This document shows, piece after piece, positions 16,256-24,511 of a stretch of 64,000 bases of DNA; positions within the stretch are counted from its first letter, which is position 1; the number at the start of each line of letters is the position of its first letter. The notes under the pieces were generated by a model that saw only the letters and a program-made list of their open reading frames with translations, was not told where the DNA came from and made no database searches. A program made the translations under genes and the position numbers. The DNA comes from Candidatus Kapaibacterium sp. (lineage in GTDB: Bacteria > Bacteroidota > Ignavibacteria > Kapaibacteriales > NICIL-2), in contig JANWWF010000001.1 in NCBI GenBank assembly GCA_025055755.1, positions 285,377-349,376 on the forward strand, read 5' to 3'.

Positions 16256-18784
16256 TCAATTCAATTGGTACGAGGGCAAACCCTCTGAGCTTGCACCATC
16301 CGAGGGAGACAGCCGATCACCCGCTTCACTATCTCCCCCATTATCGGGACCATTGTCGGGAGGAGCTACCGCTATGTCTGCTATTTCTTCTCCTTCCTCA
16401 AGCCGAATAAGACGAACGCCTTGGGTATTTCGCCCAATGAGCCGAATGTCCCGTGCAGGCTGTCGAATAAGACGACCTGATTTTGTTATTACTACAAGAT
16501 CATCGTCATCGGTGATTTCGAGCAAGGCTACCACATTTCCTGTTTTTTCCGTAATGTTCATTGAGATCACTCCCTTTGCCCCACGGCGAGTGAGGCGAAA
16601 GTCCTGGTATCGGGTTCGTTTGCCGTACCCTCGTTCACTGACGACAACCACTTGCGTGTCAGAATGCTTGATGGCAGTCATCGAGACAACGAAATCATCG
16701 TCTTCCAGTTTGATTCCGCGTACTCCTGCTGCCGTTCGTCCCATTGGTCGAACATCACTTTCGCGGAAACGGCATGCCATTCCGCGATGAGTGCCAATGA
16801 TAATGTCACATGTTCCATCGGTCAACCGGGCATCAAGCAAGACATCCCCAGGCTCAAGAGTAATGGCAATCTTTCCACTGGAGCGAACACTCTCGAACTC
16901 CGAAAGAACGGTTTTCTTAACCACCCCATGGCGGGTGCACATGAAAATGTACTTGTCAGGGGAAAAGTCTCCTTGCACCAAAAGATGTGCAGTAATGCGC
17001 TCGCCTGCTTCTACGTTAACGATGTTTGCAATCGATCGCCCTTTTGCTGTGCGCCCGCCTTCCGGAATATCGTACACCTTGATGCGGAAGACTCTGCCCC
17101 GGTCGGTGAAAAACAATAAGTAGTCGTGCGTAGATGCCCGAAGCAAGTGTTGGACAAAATCATCGTCGTATGTACTTGCACCACTTAGACCTTTTCCTCC
17201 TCGACTTTGACGGCGGAAGCTCGACAAGGGCGTCCGCTTAATCATCCCTCTGCGCGAGATGGTAACGATAACATCTTCATTGGCGATCATGTCCTCAATT
17301 GTGAACTCGCGCGCATCGAAGACAACATCAGTGCGGCGCTCATCACCAAACTTTTCCGCGATATGGCGAAGCTCTTCGCTGATGACCTGGAGCTGCAGCT
17401 CTTTACTGGCAAGGATAGCGCGCAACCGCTCAATTGTCTTTATCAGCTCCCGGTATTCCTGCTGAATTTTCTCTCGCTCCAGTCCAGTCAAGCGCTGCAG
17501 ACGCATGTCGAGGATAGCTTTTGCTTGGATTTCTGTCAACCCAAACCGCTCCTGCAAGCGAACCGATGCAATGTCGGGAGTTTCAGAGCGCTTGATGGTC
17601 TCAATCACCGCGTCGATGTTGTCGAGTGCGATGATGAAGCCCTCGAGAATGTGTGCTCGCCGCTCTGCTTGCTCAAGTTCATATTGCGTGCGGCGTACTA
17701 CTACTTCGTTACGGAAAAGCAGAAATTGTTCTAAGAGCTCCCGAAGAGTCAAGAGTTTCGGTCGCCCTCCCACCAACGCAATCATATTGGCAGCAAAGGT
17801 TGTCTGGAGCTGCGTTTTCTTGTACAAATTATTCAAGATTACTCGAGGGATTGCATCGCGTCGCAATTCAAGCACAATGCGAATCCCATCACGGTCCGAT
17901 TCATCACGAATGTCAGTGATTCCGTCGAGTGCTTTATTCCGAACCAGCTCCGCAATTTTCTCGATTAAGCTCGCTTTGGTAACTCCAAAAGGAATCTCTG
18001 TGATAATGATAGATTCTTTGCCTGATTTTGCTACCTCAATCGTAGCCCGCGCTCGCACTTGTATGGAACCGCGACCGGTTAAGTATGCCTCCCGAACGCC
18101 TTCGTAGCCATAGATGATACCACCAGTGGGAAAATCCGGAGCTTTTACATACTGGAGAAGCTCCTCATCGCTGATCGATGGATTTGTGATCAATGCCTGG
18201 AGAGCAGCGACAATTTCTCGAAGGTTGTGTGGGGGTATCTTCGTGCTCATGCCAACAGCAATCCCCTCTGCCCCGTTGACAAGCAGGAGTGGAACTGCTG
18301 TTGGTAACACTTTTGGTTCTTGAAGTGACTCATCAAAATTGGGACGGAAATCAACAGTGTTTTTCTCAATATCCCGCAGCACCTCCAGTGCAATTGGTGC
18401 AAGGCGAGCTTCGGTGTAGCGCATCGCTGCGGGCGCATCATCATCAATCGAGCCAAAATTCCCTTGCCCATCGATAAGAGGATAGCGAAGTGTCCACTCT
18501 TGTGCCATCCGCACCATTGCGTCGTACACCGACGCATCCCCATGCGGATGGTACTTTCCGAGCACTTCCCCAACAATGCGGGCGGATTTTCGATAAGGGC
18601 GATTGGGAAGCAGTCCCAATTCGTTCATCGCATAAAGAATTCGTCGCTGGACAGGTTTTAGTCCATCCCGTACGTCAGGTAATGCGCGGGAAACTATTAC
18701 TGACATCGCATAGTCGAGATACGCAGAGCGCATCTCGTCTTCAAAGAGCACGGGGACAATATGCCCTGAACGTGAAATATCCAT
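16256..18784 (-). CDS. gyrA: DNA gyrase subunit A
   Basis: 842 aa from the ATG at 18784 ([18 protein letters not shown]), whose distance to the conserved PV..ED..M matches other GyrA proteins; a TTG 8 codons upstream is rejected. The N-terminal breakage-reunion domain has the catalytic Tyr123 (MRYTEARL). The C-terminal beta-pinwheel has six recognisable strands (for example [26 protein letters not shown]) and a GyrA-box variant QSRGGKG, which supports gyrase rather than topoisomerase IV. The quinolone-determining stretch reads [10 protein letters not shown]: alanine occupies the position of E. coli Ser83. The tail is acidic ([14 protein letters not shown]). It has its own TATTTTTG promoter and a palindromic leader. 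Confidence 0.97.
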   Translation of the reverse strand: MDISRSGHIVPVLFEDEMRSAYLDYAMSVIVSRALPDVRDGLKPVQRRILYAMNELGLLPNRPYRKSARIVGEVLGKYHPHGDASVYDAMVRMAQEWTLRYPLIDGQGNFGSIDDDAPAAMRYTEARLAPIALEVLRDIEKNTVDFRPNFDESLQEPKVLPTAVPLLLVNGAEGIAVGMSTKIPPHNLREIVAALQALITNPSISDEELLQYVKAPDFPTGGIIYGYEGVREAYLTGRGSIQVRARATIEVAKSGKESIIITEIPFGVTKASLIEKIAELVRNKALDGITDIRDESDRDGIRIVLELRRDAIPRVILNNLYKKTQLQTTFAANMIALVGGRPKLLTLRELLEQFLLFRNEVVVRRTQYELEQAERRAHILEGFIIALDNIDAVIETIKRSETPDIASVRLQERFGLTEIQAKAILDMRLQRLTGLEREKIQQEYRELIKTIERLRAILASKELQLQVISEELRHIAEKFGDERRTDVVFDAREFTIEDMIANEDVIVTISRRGMIKRTPLSSFRRQSRGGKGLSGASTYDDDFVQHLLRASTHDYLLFFTDRGRVFRIKVYDIPEGGRTAKGRSIANIVNVEAGERITAHLLVQGDFSPDKYIFMCTRHGVVKKTVLSEFESVRSSGKIAITLEPGDVLLDARLTDGTCDIIIGTHRGMACRFRESDVRPMGRTAAGVRGIKLEDDDFVVSMTAIKHSDTQVVVVSERGYGKRTRYQDFRLTRRGAKGVISMNITEKTGNVVALLEITDDDDLVVITKSGRLIRQPARDIRLIGRNTQGVRLIRLEEGEEIADIAVAPPDNGPDNGGDSEAGDRLSPSDGASSEGLPSYQLN

Positions 18785-18792
18785 GAACCAAG

Positions 18793-18807
18793 TGACAAGT
18801 CTTGTCA
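18793..18807. promoter_or_regulatory. Perfect 15-bp palindrome in the gyrA leader
   Basis: TGACAAG-T-CTTGTCA, 9 bp upstream of the gyrA ATG and downstream of the predicted -7 box, so it would lie in the 5' untranslated leader. It could bind a repressor or form a small hairpin at the ribosome-entry region. Confidence 0.45.
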
Positions 18808-18828
18808 AACGATTGCATTAGCGCATTG

Positions 18829-18853
18829 CAAAAATACCGTTACCACAGCACAA
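18829..18853 (-). promoter_or_regulatory. Putative gyrA promoter (TTG, 14 nt, TATTTTTG)
   Basis: The minus strand has TATTTTTG (18836 to 18829) with TTG 14 nt upstream (18853 to 18851). It matches TAnnTTTG exactly and gives a leader of about 35-40 nt before gyrA, containing the palindrome. Confidence 0.55.
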
Positions 18854-19189
18854 CGAGCTATTGTCCCTTAATACGTTCCCGCAATGTACTTTAGTATCGA
18901 TGGACACTTTCCCGGTGATATGGGATTTTTTTATCCAACTCGATCTCTTGATGAATCAAGAAAGTTGAAATCTTGACTTTTTGGAAGTGCCCCTATTCTT
19001 GTTGCTACCTAACGTGGCTTGTCGCTCCAGTGTTGTCTTTGCACTCGACAACTACTCTGCTCGCATTGTTAGACCAGTTATAGACAATCACTCACTTGTG
19101 ACATTGCAGATGCTCATTCTGCGACTTCTGGTAAGCCGTCATGAAATCTTCACAACGCACACAGCAACTGTAACTCATGCACTAGTCTT
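18854..19189. other. Intergenic region between gyrA and the YitT-family gene
   Basis: With the gyrA promoter and leader this is the only gene-free stretch over 300 bp. I see no convincing gene. It holds a hairpin cluster at 18946..18982, a near-match -7 box (TATTCTTG, 18994..19001, plus strand) that would give the YitT gene a leader of about 180 nt, and a weak hairpin GTTGTC / GACAAC at 19032..19052. A 70-codon open frame with a TTG start ends over the next ATG but shows no protein-like features. Confidence 0.5.
18946..18982 (+). promoter_or_regulatory. Two mutually exclusive hairpins with a T-run
   Basis: TCTTGAT-GA-ATCAAGA (18946..18961) is a perfect inverted repeat with a 2-nt centre. The second arm can instead pair with TCTTGA at 18971..18976 (9-nt loop), which is followed by CTTTTT. 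The layout resembles a weak terminator with an alternative structure, or overlapping operator half-sites. Confidence 0.35.
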
Positions 19190-20059
19190 ATGAATTTCAG
19201 AGTCACACAGGTGCATCTGTATGAAGCTGTTCTCCTTTGTGGAGGTGTTATCTCTGCAACAATTGGTCTCCGTGGATTTTTACTGCCCGTTGGTTTCCTC
19301 GACGGTGGTGTGACAGGTACATCACTGCTATTAGCTATCATCACGGGCATTCCTCTGCCGCTCTGGCTCATCGTTATCAATGCACCCTTCATCATGTTAG
19401 CCTATCGCCATCAAGGCAAGCAATTTGCCCTTCGAACATTAGTTGCAATAGCCCTACTGGCAGTATCTGTTGCTGTGTTTCCTCTTGATGTCGTGACGAA
19501 GGACAAGTTTCTCGATGCGATCTTTGGCGGTATCTTCTTAGGTGCCGGTATCGGTCTTGCAATCCGTGGAGGTGGAGTCCTTGACGGTACAGAAATTCTT
19601 GCTGTATTAGTCAGTCGCCGCTCTATCCTTAGCATCGGAGATGTGATTTTGCTTTTTAACATCGCATTGTTTAGCATAGCTGCCGTGCTTCTTTCTGTCG
19701 AAGTAGCACTATATGCAATCATCACCTATGCTGTTGCATCGAAAACCGTTGATTTCATTGTCGACGGTATCGAAGAGTACATTGCAGTAATAATTGTCTC
19801 TGACCACAGCGATCAAATTCGCCAGGCAATCATCGTGCAGCTTGGCAGCGGCTGCACAGTCTTGGAAGGCAAGCGAGGATTTGCTCTTGAGCAGGGGCAA
19901 TTACGGAAAACGGAGATCCTCTACAGCGTCATTACACGGTTAGAGGTTACACGTTTCCTTAGCACAGTCCGAAGTATTGATCCTGAGGCATTTATTGTGA
20001 TGATGCCAGCAAAAGACCTTCGCGGCGGCTGGGTCAAGAAGCGTCCCCTCAAGCATTAG
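19190..20059 (+). CDS. YitT-family membrane protein (DUF161 + DUF2179)
   Basis: A 289-aa protein. Residues about 10-190 contain five hydrophobic membrane segments with glycine-rich turns (GFLDGGVTGTSLLLA; GIGLAIRGGGVLDGTEILAVL), the signature of the YitT membrane family. Residues about 200-285 are soluble and match DUF2179, including the G-C-T-V-L-EGKRGF region and a closing DPEAFIVMMPAKDLRGGW. The family is widespread; its transport or signalling role is not settled. It stands alone on the plus strand, divergent from gyrA. Length is normal for the family (about 280-290 aa). Confidence 0.9.
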   Translation: MNFRVTQVHLYEAVLLCGGVISATIGLRGFLLPVGFLDGGVTGTSLLLAIITGIPLPLWLIVINAPFIMLAYRHQGKQFALRTLVAIALLAVSVAVFPLDVVTKDKFLDAIFGGIFLGAGIGLAIRGGGVLDGTEILAVLVSRRSILSIGDVILLFNIALFSIAAVLLSVEVALYAIITYAVASKTVDFIVDGIEEYIAVIIVSDHSDQIRQAIIVQLGSGCTVLEGKRGFALEQGQLRKTEILYSVITRLEVTRFLSTVRSIDPEAFIVMMPAKDLRGGWVKKRPLKH

Positions 20060-20124
20060 CCCCACATTTATGCCACGCACTTGCCCTATCTTCGCGAAAG
20101 GTATGTTCCTTATTCCGAAAACTC

Positions 20125-21276
20125 ATGCCACGCGGATTTTCGACAAAAGCAATTCACATTGGACAAGAGCCCGATGCCCTCACTGGTAGCATGACTGTTC
20201 CCTTATACCAAACGTCAACATTCGCTCAAGAGGCAATCGGCAAACACAAAGGTTTCGAATACGCAAGGACCAATAATCCAACCCGCGCTGCGTGGGAGCG
20301 CAATATCGCTGCACTCGAAGAAGGCACCGATGCTATCGCTTTCAGCAGCGGAATGGCCGCTATTGACGCGATAGCCCGCCTATTCAATGCAGGCGACCAT
20401 ATCCTGCTTGCTGAGGATATGTACGGCGGCACGTTTCGCCTGTTTGATACCGTTCTTTCGCGACATGGAATAGCGTTCGACACTGTGGATATGCGCGATC
20501 TTCGCGCTGTTGAGCGGATGATCCGCCCTACCACAAAGCTTCTGTTTACAGAAACTCCCACTAATCCGCTGATGACCATCAGCGACATAGCAACACTAGC
20601 ACAGGTTGCCCATGCCCATGGTGCACTGCTGGCTGTTGACAACACCTTTGCATCGCCTTATTTCCAGCAGCCCCTCACTCTCGGTGCAGACATTGTTGTC
20701 CACTCGGCAACTAAATACCTGGGCGGGCATTCAGACGTTGTCCATGGTGTTGTCGTCGTGCGATCGCAAGATTTGGCAGAGCGCTTGCACTTTATACAGA
20801 ACACCGTCGGGGCAATCCCGAGTCCTTTTGACTGCTGGCTTCTTCTTCGGTCGGTCAAGACTCTTGCATTACGGATGGAGCAACACCAGCGAAATGCCCT
20901 TGCAGTCGCACAACTCTGTCAGTCGCATCCAGCTGTCAAGCAGGTGTACTATCCTGGTTTGCCATCTCATCCTCAGCACGAGATTGCCCAACGGCAAATG
21001 CGGGGATTTTCTGGAATGGTTTCAATTGAGCTTGGCAGTCGAGCTCGAGCAGAGCGCTTTCTCACCTCCCTTCAAGTGATTACGCTGGCTGAATCACTCG
21101 GCGGCGTGGAATCTCTTGCCTGCCACCCCGACACAATGACTCATGCCAGCATTCCAGAACCTATTCGCCGTGCCCGCGGAATAACCGAAGGACTTGTTCG
21201 CCTGAGCATTGGTATTGAGGACACCGAAGACCTTATCGAAGACGTCCGCCATGCACTCGACTGCTGTGGCGAATAA
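20125..21276 (+). CDS. Cys/Met metabolism PLP enzyme (cystathionine gamma-synthase/lyase family)
   Basis: A 383-aa PLP-dependent fold-type I enzyme. The PLP lysine lies in SATKYLGGHSDVVHG, with upstream DNTFASPYFQQPL (the PLP-ring Asp), YARTNNPTR for phosphate contact from the partner subunit, and SSGMAAI. The C-terminus has SLGGVESLACHP and the substrate-carboxylate Arg in GLVRLSIGIED. Members include MetB, MetC and cystathionine gamma-lyase; sequence features visible here do not separate them, though the SLGG...HP...TH pattern fits gamma-synthase/lyase better than MetC. It acts in transsulfuration or methionine synthesis. Its end overlaps tsaB by 26 bp. Confidence 0.9.
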   Translation: MPRGFSTKAIHIGQEPDALTGSMTVPLYQTSTFAQEAIGKHKGFEYARTNNPTRAAWERNIAALEEGTDAIAFSSGMAAIDAIARLFNAGDHILLAEDMYGGTFRLFDTVLSRHGIAFDTVDMRDLRAVERMIRPTTKLLFTETPTNPLMTISDIATLAQVAHAHGALLAVDNTFASPYFQQPLTLGADIVVHSATKYLGGHSDVVHGVVVVRSQDLAERLHFIQNTVGAIPSPFDCWLLLRSVKTLALRMEQHQRNALAVAQLCQSHPAVKQVYYPGLPSHPQHEIAQRQMRGFSGMVSIELGSRARAERFLTSLQVITLAESLGGVESLACHPDTMTHASIPEPIRRARGITEGLVRLSIGIEDTEDLIEDVRHALDCCGE

Positions 21277-21952
21277 GCCATCGTACATCCTTGCCATCGA
21301 AACAAGTGGGCAAAGTTGTAGCGTTGCCCTTGCTGAAGGAGAGCAGATTATTGCGGAGTACTGGCTCGACGAGCCGAACGTCCATGACCGCATGCTTGGT
21401 GTGCTTGCCCAGCGCCTTCTGCGAGACACAGCCACCGATATTACCACCATCAGAGCAGTAGCCGTTTCTGCCGGTCCAGGTTCGTTTACAGGTTTACGGA
21501 TCGGATTTGCCTTTGCCAAAGGTCTATGTTTTGCAACCGGCAGCGCTTTCATTACCGTCCCGACCCTGGATGCTTGTGCCTATGCTACGGTCCCTGTTGC
21601 AATGCACCTGCCCAATTGCGATATTGCCGCCATCACACCCGCGCACGACAATCTGCACTTCCTTCGTCATTACTCTGCGCATGGAGAGCCATTGACCGAT
21701 GTTGAGCTTCTCCCCGAGGCTGCCATCGAAAAGCGACTAACTACCCAAACAATTGTGTGCGGACCTGGAGCAACTGCATTTCGACGTGGCATCCATATTC
21801 CAGGGCTGCAGCGACTGGCAGCACGTTTTATCGCTCGTGCTGCGGCGAATATGCTTGCGCAAGGCGTTACTACCGACCCCACTACTGCAGCTCCGCTCTA
21901 CATCGAAGAGTTTACCCCACGGCAGCGCATAGCACTATCGGACACTACCTGA
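21251..21952 (+). CDS. tsaB: tRNA threonylcarbamoyladenosine biosynthesis protein TsaB
   Basis: Start set at the ATG at 21251 (MHSTAVANKPSYILAIETSG), giving 233 aa, normal for TsaB. ASKHA-fold features: ILAIETSGQSCSVAL at the N-terminus, the TsaB/TsaD motif SAGPGSFTGLRIG (about residues 78-90) and GLCFA after it. TsaB is the non-catalytic partner of TsaD in making t6A at position 37 of ANN-decoding tRNAs. The C-terminal part retains P-LYI-EEF, common to the family. The start lies inside the preceding gene in another frame, 26 bp before its stop. Confidence 0.93.
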   Translation: MHSTAVANKPSYILAIETSGQSCSVALAEGEQIIAEYWLDEPNVHDRMLGVLAQRLLRDTATDITTIRAVAVSAGPGSFTGLRIGFAFAKGLCFATGSAFITVPTLDACAYATVPVAMHLPNCDIAAITPAHDNLHFLRHYSAHGEPLTDVELLPEAAIEKRLTTQTIVCGPGATAFRRGIHIPGLQRLAARFIARAAANMLAQGVTTDPTTAAPLYIEEFTPRQRIALSDTT

Positions 21953-22001
21953 GCTCCTATCTTCGCATCTCGATTTGCACTGACAACTCCCGTCCTGACG
22001 C

Positions 22002-23300
22002 ATGATCGAACGCTATACACGCCCACAAATGGGGGCGATTTGGAGTGACCAGAACAAGTTCCGCATTTGGCTTGAAATTGAACTGCTTGCCGTCGAAGCA
22101 CACGTTCAGCTCGGCATTGTCCCAAGGGAAGACTACGAGGAGCTCCGCGCAAAAGCGGGATTTTCTATCGAGCGCATCGCCGAAATTGAGCGCACAACAA
22201 AACACGACGTGATTGCTTTCCTGACTTGCGTGGCAGAGCAGGTTGCTTCCCCTGTCTCTCGATGGTTGCACATGGGCATGACCAGTAGCGATGTTCTCGA
22301 CACGTGTTTGGCAGTCCAACTCAAGCAAGCCGGGGAACTAATCATCGAGGGACTGGAGCGGCTACGCGAAGTTCTTGCTCGTCGCGCACGCGAGCATCGC
22401 ACCACGCTCTGCGTTGGACGCACCCACGGTGTGCATGCTGAGCCGATGGTTTTTGGCTTGAAGTTTTTGCTCTACCACGAAGAATGCAAACGCAACATTG
22501 AACGCATGCGCCGAGCAATCGAAACTATCGCCGTTGGGAAGATCAGCGGCGCGATAGGGACGTTCGAACATTTGGACCCACGCGTGGAGGAATACGTCTG
22601 TGCTAAACTTGGTTTGCGTCCTGACCCAATTACCACGCAGGTAATCCAGCGCGATCGCCATGCGGAGTACATGGCAACCCTTGCAATCATCGCCAGCTCG
22701 CTAGAAAAAATTGCGCTCGAAGTGCGTCACCTGCAACGCACTGAGGTCCGCGAGGCGGAAGAATACTTCAGTGCAGGGCAAAAAGGCTCCTCTGCGATGC
22801 CGCACAAACGCAATCCCATTCACAGTGAGCGGATATGTGGCCTGGCACGATTGCTTCGGAGCTACGCGCAGGCTGCCTTTGAGAACAATGCCCTTTGGCA
22901 TGAGCGCGATATTTCTCATAGCAGCGTCGAACGTGTGATCTTTCCCGATGCAACCATCGCGCTTGATTACATGATTGCGCAAACTACGGAGCTCGTTGAG
23001 ACCCTTGTCGTTTATCCTGAGCGTATGCGTCAGACTATTGAACAATCCCACGGGCTTGTTTTTTCGCAGGCAGTGTTGTTAGAACTGGTTCGGCGGGGCA
23101 TGACACGCGAACAGGCATACAGCCTTGTCCAAGCTGCGGCAATGCGTTCGTGGGACGAAAATCGCCATCTGCGAGAAACGCTCAGCGAGGACTCCACCGT
23201 CTCCACCTATATCTCTGCCGATGAGCTAGATGCCATTTTTCGCGGCGAGCGGTCACTGTCGAACATATCCTACCTGTATCGGCGATGTGGTCTCGAATAA
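22002..23300 (+). CDS. purB: Adenylosuccinate lyase
   Basis: A 432-aa member of the fumarase/aspartase superfamily. It carries the signature loop GSSAMPHKRNP (about residues 262-272), the catalytic-His region TSSDVLDT (about 90-97) and the VGRTHGVHAEPM stretch (about 132-143). The N-terminus MIERYTRPQMGAIW matches PurB. It removes fumarate from SAICAR and adenylosuccinate in purine synthesis. Length fits the shorter B. subtilis-type enzyme (about 430 aa). Its stop overlaps the next gene by 16 bp. Confidence 0.96.
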   Translation: MIERYTRPQMGAIWSDQNKFRIWLEIELLAVEAHVQLGIVPREDYEELRAKAGFSIERIAEIERTTKHDVIAFLTCVAEQVASPVSRWLHMGMTSSDVLDTCLAVQLKQAGELIIEGLERLREVLARRAREHRTTLCVGRTHGVHAEPMVFGLKFLLYHEECKRNIERMRRAIETIAVGKISGAIGTFEHLDPRVEEYVCAKLGLRPDPITTQVIQRDRHAEYMATLAIIASSLEKIALEVRHLQRTEVREAEEYFSAGQKGSSAMPHKRNPIHSERICGLARLLRSYAQAAFENNALWHERDISHSSVERVIFPDATIALDYMIAQTTELVETLVVYPERMRQTIEQSHGLVFSQAVLLELVRRGMTREQAYSLVQAAAMRSWDENRHLRETLSEDSTVSTYISADELDAIFRGERSLSNISYLYRRCGLE

Positions 23301-24511
23301 TCTGCCTTCTTGTGTGCATAGTTCCCATCCTGCCGGCACAGGATGTTGTGACACCGAAAGTAACCCGCAAGTGGCGGCTACCGGGCGAGGTCAATGCCCA
23401 TCAGCCGGTTGTTGCTCCTGTGCTCTCGCCAGATGGAAGCATCCTCTACTTTTCGCGGAAGTATTACCCCGGCAATGTAGGCGGCTCAAGCGATCCAGAC
23501 GATATCTGGTTTGTCCGACGGACGAGTGACTCTACCTGGGGCACTCCGCAACGGCTTGACGCCCTGAACACTCCCAATAGTGACGTCCTCTTTGGATTTG
23601 CCTCCGACGGGAAAACTGCTCTCGTCCAGCGCGGAAGCGGAAATGGACAAACTGAACAGTTTGTTCTGGCACGACAAAACGGAACACAATGGACCTTCGA
23701 GCCAATCACCATCGAAAACTACGTGAACCGCTCGCGCTACTACTACGCCTACATGACCCCCGATATGCGCACCATTCTGCTTTCGATCGAGGGACCTGAT
23801 TCGCGCGGCGGGCTTGATCTATACGTTTCTCACCGCATTGGAAATACGCTTCAATGGTCAACACCGCAGCACTTAGGAAGCACGGTCAATTCCGAGGGCA
23901 TGGAGTCATCCCCTTTCCTTGCAGCAGATGGACGAACGCTCTACTTTGCCTCAAGTGGATTTGAGTCAAACGGCAAATACGACATCTACATTTCTCGGCG
24001 TCTTGATGATACATGGCAACAATGGTCTGCACCTGTCCGCTTGCCGGCTCCCATCAATACAGACGAGATGGACTTATGCTGGTGGCTCTTCCCTACGGGT
24101 GATACAGCGATTTACATCTCGACCGACGATGGTTCCCAGCGTATGGGAATATGCTTGGTTACCTTGGAAAAGCAGTTTCAACCTCTACCCCAGCGTTCCT
24201 GGATAGTACACTTCGAGTACAACAGTGCAAAACTACAGACTGATGCTATCCCCGACACCATCCTCCAACTTTTGAAAGATGCACGGATTATTCAGCTCGA
24301 CGGACACTGTGATTCAATTGGTAGCGCAGAATACAACCGGCACCTTTCTTACCAACGTGCACTTGCTGTTCGCAATTACCTTATACAGCAGGGTGTATCC
24401 ATCCAGCGCATCCGTACTCGTGGGCACGGAAGCACCCAACCTATTGCGTCGAATCAAACTGAATCAGGACGCGCACTTAACCGTCGCGTCGAGATTGAGT
24501 GGGAAAAGTAG
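23285..24511 (+). CDS. PD40-OmpA family envelope protein
   Basis: A 408-aa protein with a signal peptide (MWSRIICLLVCIVPILPAQ). Residues about 40-290 contain WD40-like PD40 beta-propeller blades: LSPDGSILYFSRK, AADGRTLYFASSGFESNGKYDIYISRR, FPTGDTAIYISTDD. Residues about 300-408 form an OmpA domain (VHFEYNSAKLQTDAIPD, LDGHCDSIGSAEYN, NRRVEIEWEK). The combination is common in Bacteroidota and is thought to tie periplasmic or surface assemblies to peptidoglycan. It starts within the end of purB. Its last 35 bp overlap the convergent GH57 gene. Confidence 0.9.
   Translation: MWSRIICLLVCIVPILPAQDVVTPKVTRKWRLPGEVNAHQPVVAPVLSPDGSILYFSRKYYPGNVGGSSDPDDIWFVRRTSDSTWGTPQRLDALNTPNSDVLFGFASDGKTALVQRGSGNGQTEQFVLARQNGTQWTFEPITIENYVNRSRYYYAYMTPDMRTILLSIEGPDSRGGLDLYVSHRIGNTLQWSTPQHLGSTVNSEGMESSPFLAADGRTLYFASSGFESNGKYDIYISRRLDDTWQQWSAPVRLPAPINTDEMDLCWWLFPTGDTAIYISTDDGSQRMGICLVTLEKQFQPLPQRSWIVHFEYNSAKLQTDAIPDTILQLLKDARIIQLDGHCDSIGSAEYNRHLSYQRALAVRNYLIQQGVSIQRIRTRGHGSTQPIASNQTESGRALNRRVEIEWEK

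Noticed and set aside
16104-16790. 228-codon plus-strand open frame opposite gyrA and trxB
   Set aside because: Antisense shadow of conserved coding sequence.
18981-19193. 70-codon open frame before the YitT gene with stop overlapping its ATG
   Set aside because: TTG start only, no conserved features; probably chance in the intergenic region.
20060-22001. TATCTTCG sequences before the PLP-enzyme gene and purB as promoters
   Set aside because: They differ from TAnnTTTG in one position and lack a -33 box; not reported as promoters.
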